NCBI GenBank assembly: GCA_016793095.1
Contig: JAEUJQ010000078.1
Span: 1 to 64,000, forward strand
Direction of reading: 5' to 3'
DNA length: 64,000 bases
Origin: Myxococcaceae bacterium
Lineage (GTDB): Bacteria; Myxococcota; Myxococcia; Myxococcales; Myxococcaceae
Shown: piece after piece, positions 52,888-59,939 of the stretch
How the letters are laid out: the number at the start of each line of letters is the position of its first letter
Numbering within the stretch: position 1 is the stretch's first letter
Notes under the pieces: model-generated
What the model was told of the DNA's origin: nothing
The model's database searches: none
Seen by the model: only the letters and a program-made list of their open reading frames with translations
Position numbers and translations under genes: made by a program

Positions 52888-54036
52888 TCACGCGAGCGCC
52901 ACCTCGAAGCCCGTGCGCCCCTTCGGCCAGTCCGTGCGCGGGACCGACGCCGGCGTCACCGCGTAGAGCAGGAAGTCGAGCTTCTGCAGCATGAAGCCCT
53001 TCGTCGCCGGCCACCACGGGTCGTCCACGCCGAGGTCGAACGAGAAGAAGTGCAGCCCGGTGCCGTGGAGCCGCCGGTACGCCTCCTCGAGCAGCGCGCG
53101 GAACACCTTCACCTCGTCGCCCTTCACCGAGACGTTGCAGAGGTACGCGTACCGGAACTCGTGGCCAGGGTCGGGCAGCCTCGGCCAGCGCAGCACCGTC
53201 GCCGCCGTGTCGTAGCCGCGCTTCACCCAGCGCATGGAGCCGCCGTACGCGCGCACCTCGAAGCGCTTCACCGGCGCCGGGTTCCACAGCGACGCCACAC
53301 CCACGATGGAGCCGCGCGCGTCTTTCGCGACCATCACGTCGTCGAGGCGCAGGCCGGGCCAGTGCGCGAGGCGGTGCTCCAGCTCGCCGTCGTCGAAGCG
53401 GTAGCCGAAGGGACGCTGCCGGTGGTCCTCGGCGAGCAACGCGACGATGGCGGGCAGGTCGTCCGTCGTGGCGCTGGCGACGGCGACGGCGGTGGTGCGG
53501 CGGGGCCTCCACGTCAACTGCACCGACACCGTGGTGAACGGCCGCAGCAGCTCGTAGCGCGGCTGCTTCGTGCGCCCCTTGCGCGGCTTCGTCAGCGCGT
53601 TGAGGGCGGCGCGGTTCGAGGCGAGCAGCGACGTGTAGTACTGCGTGCAGCCGGACTCCTCGCAGAGCGCCTCGAAGTACTCGCCGAAGAAGCGGGGGAA
53701 CGCGCGCGAGCGGTCGAAGCGCACGCGCAGGTCGCCGAGGTAGCCCACCTTCTGCACGCGCCCGTCGAGCCAGCCGTCGCGGATGAGCGCGGTGCACATG
53801 CCCATGAGGCCCGCGTCGGCGTCGCCCACGTAGACGTACGGCTCCACGCGCTGCATGCGGTACAGCGAGAAGAAGTCGGGGCTGCGCTGGGTCGCGAGCA
53901 CCAGGTCGCCCTTCATCGGCACCTGGCCGAAGAGGTCGAGCAGCGCTGCGTTGTCGGCGTCGGTCGCGAGCCGTGGCACCGGGCCTGACATGGAGGCGTC
54001 AGTCTGCATCAACCGGGGGGCGAAGGTGGCCTCCAT
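52888..54036 (-). CDS. GNAT-family N-acetyltransferase-like protein
   Basis: 382 aa from ATG 54036 (GTG 54039 and a later ATG are possible). The layout is that of a two-part GNAT protein: first part (about 30-170) with YVYVGDADAGLMGMCTAL and VGYLGDLRVRFDRSRAFPRFFGEYF, second part (about 175-375) with DLPAIVALLAEDH and YAYLCNVSVKGDEVKVFRALLEEAYRRL (cited in parts). The RxxGxxxxL-like region appears as RFDRSRAFPRFF, weak, so the acetyl-CoA site may be unusual. Substrate unknown. Divergent from the hydrolase at 54218. Confidence 0.7.
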   Translation of the reverse strand: MEATFAPRLMQTDASMSGPVPRLATDADNAALLDLFGQVPMKGDLVLATQRSPDFFSLYRMQRVEPYVYVGDADAGLMGMCTALIRDGWLDGRVQKVGYLGDLRVRFDRSRAFPRFFGEYFEALCEESGCTQYYTSLLASNRAALNALTKPRKGRTKQPRYELLRPFTTVSVQLTWRPRRTTAVAVASATTDDLPAIVALLAEDHRQRPFGYRFDDGELEHRLAHWPGLRLDDVMVAKDARGSIVGVASLWNPAPVKRFEVRAYGGSMRWVKRGYDTAATVLRWPRLPDPGHEFRYAYLCNVSVKGDEVKVFRALLEEAYRRLHGTGLHFFSFDLGVDDPWWPATKGFMLQKLDFLLYAVTPASVPRTDWPKGRTGFEVALA

Positions 54037-54217
54037 CACGAACGCCACCGGACGCGGGAGCTCCCCGCGCGCTCGGCGGGGGCTCCGTGAGCCACGAAGG
54101 CGCCGCCCTCGCCTGGTCGGGTGTCGGCCTTCACCGGCGACTGTTGGCTCGACCCGACAGCTCCCACGGCCGACGTCCGCGGTTGACGTTGGCGTCCGGG
54201 TTGCTCTGGTGATCGGC

Positions 54218-56920
54218 ATGCGCCGACTCGCGGTCCTCTTCCCTGCAGTCCTCGTCCTCGCCTGCCAGCCGTCGATGATGCCACCCATCGAAGACGGTCC
54301 GCCGGTGTGGGTCGGGCACGTCGACGGCACCGACGCGCTGGTCGGCGTCGCGCTCGAGGAGGGCGTCGTCGTCGCCTACGTCTGCGGGAAGGACTCGTGG
54401 GAGACGCGGACCGGCTGGTTCTCGACGCAGCTCGTGGACGGCTCCGCCGACGAGGGCGAGGTGGTGCCGGCGGTGAGCGCCTCGGGCCACACGCTCGAGG
54501 CAGCGCGCATCGAGCGGCGCAAGGTCGTGGGCACGCTGCGCTTCGCCGACGGGCTCTCGGCGACGTTCACCGCCGAGCGCGCGAACCCGGCGACGGCGGC
54601 CGGCCTCTACGACACCACCAGCAGCGAGGGCCAGGCCGGGCTCATCATCACCAACGACCTCGACGCGGCGGGCGCAGCGACGGCCATCGGCGCCGAGGGC
54701 TCGGCCACCCGGGCGCCCGTGCAGGTGACGGCGAACCTCGCGAGCGGCGCGGCGGTCTCGTCAGCCGGCCTGCGCACCATTCAGGTGACGGTGTCGAACC
54801 TGCTGGCGACGGGCCTCACGCAGGTGACGCCGACCCAGCAGTCCGTCACCGGGCAGAGCCCGCTCCTCTTCATCCTGGTGCACGGCATGTCGCACTCGGG
54901 TGGAACCAGCGCGGCCACCATCGACACGCCCCCGGTGTCCCGCGACGAGTGGAGCGTGGACTTCCTGCGCGGCCTGCTCGGCGCGTCTCCGGGCGCACGC
55001 AACCAGCTGTTCAACTTCGTCGAGCCGTTCGCGGACGATGCCTTCCTCACCTCGGGCGCCACGTTCCCCGCCACCCTCGCCGAAGACGCCATCGCCACCA
55101 ACGCCGCGCTGCCGCGCAACTTCGTCTCGCTGGTGCCGGTGTCTCCGACGCCACCCGCCGGCGTCGCCGGGGCCGCGCGCCCTGCCCCGCCCTTCTCGGC
55201 CTTCATCACCTACCGTGAAGCGCCGGGCGGGCTGGTGCAGTCGGGTCAGCGCATCGCCAACCAGGCCTACCTCGCGCTGCGCTGGTACGAGCTGCGCTTC
55301 CGTCGCACGCCGCGTGTCGTCCTCGTCACCCAGAGCTTCGGCGGCATCACCTCGCGCTTCGTCTTGAGCGTGCCGACGACGGCGGAGCTGCAGGCCGCCC
55401 AGGTGCAGTTCGACGGCGTGACGCTCAGCACCGAGGACACGCGGCGCATGGTGTACGTGCGCGACCGCACCGTGTCGCTGGTGACGCTGGGGACGCCTCA
55501 CGAGGGCAGCTTCCTCGCCGATCTCGGCGTCCCCGCGCAGATGATGGCGCAACGCATGCTGCGGGTGGCGCGGGCCGACGTCGTCGGCACCGGCTCGGAG
55601 CTCGACCTGTTCGCCACGGCCACGCGCCTGCTCGCGCAGCAGTTCCCCACGCTCGCGCCGGCGTCGCTGAGCGTGGCCCAGGCGCAGGCAGACGTCGAAG
55701 CGGGCTTCGACGAGCTCGACCGTCAGGCAAACGGCCGCGCGTTCCGCGACCTGCGCCACGACTTCTGGGAGCGCGTCAACCGCGGCCCGCTGCACCCGCG
55801 CAAGGCCCGGCGCGGCTCGTCTCCGATTCAGAACGCCGCGAACCAGCTCATCCCCGTGTACGCGGGCGGCTCCCGGAGCCCTGGCGGCCGCGCCTTCACT
55901 GCGCCCGAGCTGTCCGTCTTCTCCCGCTTCGCGCAGGAGAACGAGCGCGAGCGGGGCTGGCTCCTCATGACGATGGGGGCCGACACCGCCGTTCGCCTCC
56001 TGCGCGCCGAGGGCTATGGCCGCACGTCGAACCCGGTGCTGAGCGCCTTCGCGGAGCGCCTCGACCGGCGCAAGCGGCTCATCGACCTCGGCGCGGCGGC
56101 GCGCACCCAGGCTCAGACGCTCGCCGCACAGCTCAGCCCATGGCTCGTCGAGCAGCAGGGCGTGCCGAGCGCCATCGACGCGTTCGTCATGTTGGCGCTC
56201 GGCCCCGCGCGCGCCCTGGCCGTGCCGGTGTACCTCGACCAGGAAGGCGCCTTTGAGCTCACGGGCCGGGTGAACGCGCCCGCGCTCGGGTTCGCGTGTA
56301 GCGACGGCGGTCAGACCTTCCGCATCGTGCTCGACTTCGGGCGGCTCTTGACGTCACTCGTCAGCACGTACTCGAGCCTCGCGATGGCGCGGCAGGCCGT
56401 GGCCACGCAGGACCTCAACGCGCTGCTCTCGGCGCTCAACCTCGCGAGCAGCAACGTCGACGACGTGAAGCAGTGGTTCCTCGACAAGTACGCCGCGCTG
56501 CAGGTGCCCGACGGCCGCTGCCGGCTGCCCAACGACGTCTCGCTCACGAGCCTCTTGAGCGTCGCGAACCTGCCCAACTGGCGGCTGGCGACGGGCATGG
56601 ACGCGTTCCCCGCGCCGCAGTGGGTCCGCTCGGGCCGGCGCGCGAGCGATGGGGAGATCGACTCCGACGGGCCGGTCGCCTTCGACTCGGCGATGGGCCT
56701 GACGCTGGGCACGACGACGCCCCTGTTCTTCGACCACGAGCGAACGGACGACACGCGCAACGGCGTGCCGGTGCTCGGCTCGTGGTACCGCTTCTTCGAC
56801 TCGCCCATCGAGGCGGACAACCACGGCATGCAGCACCAGTTCGTCGCCGGGGAGTGGATCTTCGACACCTTCGCGCCCGCGGGGCCGGTGCCGCAGCGCA
56901 ACGGGCTGGGGCGCTTCTGA
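54218..56920 (+). CDS. Large alpha/beta-hydrolase lipoprotein
   Basis: 900 aa from ATG 54218 (GTG 54209 is an alternative). Lipobox LVLAC with Cys16. A beta-rich N-terminal part (about 20-190) precedes an alpha/beta-hydrolase core: LLFILVHGMSHSGG near residues 208-222 (oxyanion site), and the nucleophile in VVLVTQSFGGITS, Ser373. The elbow is T-Q-S-F-G instead of the usual G-x-S-x-G. The wide insertion after the HG motif and a long helical C-terminus (about 450-900) are not typical of small lipases. It is probably a surface lipase, esterase or depolymerase; substrate unknown. Confidence 0.8.
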   Translation: MRRLAVLFPAVLVLACQPSMMPPIEDGPPVWVGHVDGTDALVGVALEEGVVVAYVCGKDSWETRTGWFSTQLVDGSADEGEVVPAVSASGHTLEAARIERRKVVGTLRFADGLSATFTAERANPATAAGLYDTTSSEGQAGLIITNDLDAAGAATAIGAEGSATRAPVQVTANLASGAAVSSAGLRTIQVTVSNLLATGLTQVTPTQQSVTGQSPLLFILVHGMSHSGGTSAATIDTPPVSRDEWSVDFLRGLLGASPGARNQLFNFVEPFADDAFLTSGATFPATLAEDAIATNAALPRNFVSLVPVSPTPPAGVAGAARPAPPFSAFITYREAPGGLVQSGQRIANQAYLALRWYELRFRRTPRVVLVTQSFGGITSRFVLSVPTTAELQAAQVQFDGVTLSTEDTRRMVYVRDRTVSLVTLGTPHEGSFLADLGVPAQMMAQRMLRVARADVVGTGSELDLFATATRLLAQQFPTLAPASLSVAQAQADVEAGFDELDRQANGRAFRDLRHDFWERVNRGPLHPRKARRGSSPIQNAANQLIPVYAGGSRSPGGRAFTAPELSVFSRFAQENERERGWLLMTMGADTAVRLLRAEGYGRTSNPVLSAFAERLDRRKRLIDLGAAARTQAQTLAAQLSPWLVEQQGVPSAIDAFVMLALGPARALAVPVYLDQEGAFELTGRVNAPALGFACSDGGQTFRIVLDFGRLLTSLVSTYSSLAMARQAVATQDLNALLSALNLASSNVDDVKQWFLDKYAALQVPDGRCRLPNDVSLTSLLSVANLPNWRLATGMDAFPAPQWVRSGRRASDGEIDSDGPVAFDSAMGLTLGTTTPLFFDHERTDDTRNGVPVLGSWYRFFDSPIEADNHGMQHQFVAGEWIFDTFAPAGPVPQRNGLGRF

Positions 56921-56939
56921 CGGCAGGGCCGACCGACGC

Positions 56940-57761
56940 TCAGCGGCCGAGCCTCGCCCAGAGCGCGATGGCCCACGAGAGGCTCATCAACCCGCCTGAG
57001 ACCCAGGCCTGACGCTCGAGCCCGGCCCGGAGCTCGCGGATGGGCAGCGTCGACACGATGAACGCTCGCCCGTCACGCGGCCTCGCCAGCACGCGCACCG
57101 GCGTCTCCCGCCCGGACGACCCCTGCGCCTGGCTCAACGCTGCGGCTCGCGCGGCGTCCCACTCCTTCGGGTCCACCTGTCCGTCCTGGTTCGCGTCGAA
57201 CCGCCGCATGGTCTCGGCGTCTTGCTTCCACCGCTTGAGGATCTCTGCGACGCGCTTCGACACAGAGTCCTGCTCGACGTGGAGCTCGCCGAACGCCGTG
57301 ATGGCGTCACCCTCTCTGATCACATACTCGCCCACCAGCTTCTCGCTCCGATCGAGCGGGCCGCGAAACTCGATGTTGGAGAGGCGGTTGGGCGTCTCGA
57401 CCTCGAGGGAGTCCCGTTCGATCAGGACGCGGCCCGTCTCGTCCTCGATGAAGAAGGGAGCCTTGCTGACATCGACGACGCGAACGAAGTCGTCGCGCAC
57501 CCTGGACCTGCCGATCGTCACCCTGACGCCCGTGCGAGGTTTGCTCGTCTCGAGCCGGTACCACACACAGGGCTCACCCGTGTGCGGCGCCTGAACCGGC
57601 TGGTTGAGCGACACCGCTCGGCCCATCAACTGGACGAACCCCGGAGTCGCCTGGCCACAGGGAGACCGCCGGCCTCCCTGCATGCTCCGCAGCCGGTGGA
57701 TGACCCAGACCAGGTTCACGGCCGGCATGAAGCCGAGGAGAACGAAGGCGAGCGCGAACAT
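56940..57761 (-). CDS. GIDE-domain membrane protein with an EF-hand
   Basis: 273 aa. A membrane helix at 3-21 and another at 254-268. Residues about 45-165 follow the GIDE pattern known from eukaryotic mitochondrial E3 ligases (MULAN) and from bacteria (TGEPCVWYRLE, FFIEDETGRVLIE, IREGDAITAFGEL). No RING domain. Between the GIDE domain and the C-terminal helix lies a canonical EF-hand loop, DANQDGQVDPKE (Asp189-Glu200). The function of bacterial GIDE proteins is unknown; a Ca2+-modulated membrane-associated role is inference. Confidence 0.8.
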   Translation of the reverse strand: MFALAFVLLGFMPAVNLVWVIHRLRSMQGGRRSPCGQATPGFVQLMGRAVSLNQPVQAPHTGEPCVWYRLETSKPRTGVRVTIGRSRVRDDFVRVVDVSKAPFFIEDETGRVLIERDSLEVETPNRLSNIEFRGPLDRSEKLVGEYVIREGDAITAFGELHVEQDSVSKRVAEILKRWKQDAETMRRFDANQDGQVDPKEWDAARAAALSQAQGSSGRETPVRVLARPRDGRAFIVSTLPIRELRAGLERQAWVSGGLMSLSWAIALWARLGR

Positions 57762-57816
57762 GTCGGCGTCAGCGAAGCAGACCTGGCCACCATCGACCAG
57801 ACGCGCGCAGGCCCGC

Positions 57817-59871
57817 TCACGCCTCGGGCGGCGCGACGACGGCGCGGCCCCGGAGCGGCAGCTGGGGAATCGCGAGCGTCAGGAAGAACGCCAGCACCGC
57901 CAGCACGGCGGCGAGCCGGTAGACGAGGGTGATGGCGTCGGTGAAGGACTGCTTGAGCGCCTGGTCCACCGCGTCGATGACGGCGAGCAGCTTCGGCTTC
58001 TCGGCCGACACGCGCAGCTCGAGCTTCGTGCGCGCCTTCTCGAGCGCCATCGCGCCCAGCCGCTCGGCCTCGGCGTCGATGACGGCCTTCACCGGCCTGA
58101 GCGCGAGCGCCGGCCCTGCGCCGTCCTTCAGCTCCGCCGGCGTGACATCGAGCGCCGCGGCACGCACGGGCGGAGGGAGCTCGTTCGAGGCGAGCAGCGC
58201 CGTCCACGTGTTCGCGTCCTGCGCGGCCTCCTGAACGCGACGCCACGTCGCCTCCCCGCGCGCGCGCGACTGGGCGACCGGGCCTCCGTCAGCGATGGCG
58301 GCCTTCAGCGCGTCGTCGGCGAGCGGGCTCGACTGCACGGCGAGGACCGCGAGCGCGTCTCCCTCGAGCGCCTTGAGCGCGAGCCGCCGCGCGCCCTCGA
58401 GCCCGTCAGCGACCTTCTGCTTCTGCGCCTCGACGTCGAAGCGCAGGCCGCTCGGAGCGCCCTCCTCTCCCGACGAGCTCCGCTGCTCGAAGCCCTGCAC
58501 GAGCGCCGGGGGCAGGCCTTCGGTGGCCTTCGCGAGCCGCGTCGCCACGCCCTCCGAGAGCGTGGTGGCGAAGAGCGAGCCCACCACCGCCACCCCCACC
58601 GTCGACCCCATGGAGCGGAAGAACGTCGTCATCGAGGTCGCCACGCCCATCTGCTGCGCCGGCACCGCGTTCTGCACCGCGAGCGTGTAGAGCGGAATCG
58701 ACGGGCCGAGGCCGAGGCCCAGCAGCACCATCTTCAGCGTCACCTCGCCCTGGGTGGACGAGGCCGTCAGCGTGAAGCCCATCACCAGGAAGCCCACCGT
58801 CAGCAGCACGAGCGCGACGAGCATGAAGGGCTTGTAGCGGCCGAAGCGCGAGGCGAGCTGCCCCGACAGCACGTTGCCGGCGACGATGCCCATCACCAGC
58901 GGGCTGATGGTGAGGCCCGACGCCGTGGCGGTGACGCCGACGACGTTCACCATGAAGAGCGGGAGGAACACCATCGGGGTGAGGAACGCCGCGCCCAGCA
59001 CGAACATCGTCGATACGCCCCACTTCACCGCGGGGACGCGGAAGAGCGAGAGGTCGACGAGCGGGTCCTTCACGCGCAGCTCCCACGCGACGAAGCCGAC
59101 GAGGCCCACCACCGCGAGCAGCCCCATGGCCAGCATGGGCGGCGACGTCCACAGGTAGCCGACGTCGCCCTCGCGCAGCACCGAGCGGCCGAGCGACGCG
59201 CCCACCAGCAGCGGCACGGAGCCGACGGCGAGCAGCACCGCCCCCGTCACGTCCACCGGCGCGCGGGGGCCTTCTCCTCTCAGCGGCGGCATGCGCAGCA
59301 CGATGAAGGCGAGCGCGAGGGCGCCGATGGGGAGGTTGATGAAGAAGACCCAGTGCCAGCCGAAGTGGTCGGTGATGAAGCCTCCGAGCAGCGGGCCCAC
59401 GAGGGAGCTGATGCCGAAGACGGAGCCGAAGAGGCCCGAGTAGCGGCCGCGCTCGGCGGGCGGGAAGAGGTCGGCCACGACGGCGAAGGCCGAGGTGAAG
59501 AGCGACGCGCTGCCCACGCCCTGCAGCGCGCGGAAGGCGATGAGCTGCCACGCGTTCTGCGAGATGCCGCACAGCGCCGAGGCGCCGAGGAAGATGACGA
59601 CGCCCACGAGGAGGATGACCTTGCGCCCGAAGAGGTCGGACAGGCGGCCGTACACCGGCACCAGCACCGTCGACGACACGAGGTAGGCCGTCGTGATCCA
59701 CGTGTAGAGGCCAGGCGCGAGGTGCAGCGAGCGCTGCATGTCGGGGCCTGCGGTGGCGACGACGGTCTGGTCGAGCGCCGCGAGGAACATCGCCAACAGG
59801 GTGCCCGCCAGCGTGAAGACCTTCTGCTGGCGGGTGAGCGCTGGGGCGGTGTCCGACAGCGGAGCGTTCAT
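57817..59871 (-). CDS. MFS drug exporter (DHA2/EmrB-type) with a long C-terminal insertion
   Basis: 684 aa; typical members have 480-530. Residues 20-445 give the usual 13 helices with motif A GRLSDLFGRK (75-84), antiporter motif C GPLLGGFITD (159-168) and the acidic Asp34 in helix 1 (AALDQT). A helical, soluble insertion of about 190 residues (about 450-640, Ala/Leu/Glu/Lys-rich) sits before the final helix (649-668). This extra part may form a periplasmic or cytoplasmic coiled domain. Exports drugs by proton antiport; the normal core and motifs are intact. Confidence 0.92.
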   Translation of the reverse strand: MNAPLSDTAPALTRQQKVFTLAGTLLAMFLAALDQTVVATAGPDMQRSLHLAPGLYTWITTAYLVSSTVLVPVYGRLSDLFGRKVILLVGVVIFLGASALCGISQNAWQLIAFRALQGVGSASLFTSAFAVVADLFPPAERGRYSGLFGSVFGISSLVGPLLGGFITDHFGWHWVFFINLPIGALALAFIVLRMPPLRGEGPRAPVDVTGAVLLAVGSVPLLVGASLGRSVLREGDVGYLWTSPPMLAMGLLAVVGLVGFVAWELRVKDPLVDLSLFRVPAVKWGVSTMFVLGAAFLTPMVFLPLFMVNVVGVTATASGLTISPLVMGIVAGNVLSGQLASRFGRYKPFMLVALVLLTVGFLVMGFTLTASSTQGEVTLKMVLLGLGLGPSIPLYTLAVQNAVPAQQMGVATSMTTFFRSMGSTVGVAVVGSLFATTLSEGVATRLAKATEGLPPALVQGFEQRSSSGEEGAPSGLRFDVEAQKQKVADGLEGARRLALKALEGDALAVLAVQSSPLADDALKAAIADGGPVAQSRARGEATWRRVQEAAQDANTWTALLASNELPPPVRAAALDVTPAELKDGAGPALALRPVKAVIDAEAERLGAMALEKARTKLELRVSAEKPKLLAVIDAVDQALKQSFTDAITLVYRLAAVLAVLAFFLTLAIPQLPLRGRAVVAPPEA

Positions 59872-59916
59872 GCGGGGCTGGCTCTACTCGCCGGCCCGCC
59901 GCCTGTCTGCCTCTTC

Positions 59917-59934
59917 GCTGCCCGTCGGGGCAGC
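59917..59934 (-). terminator. Hairpin after the disintegrin-repeat gene
   Basis: GCTGCCC (59917-59923) and GGGCAGC (59928-59934) form a perfect 7-bp stem with a four-base loop. It lies 6 bp past the stop of the gene at 59940 on the minus strand. No T-run follows. Confidence 0.55.
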
Positions 59935-59939
59935 CCGGC

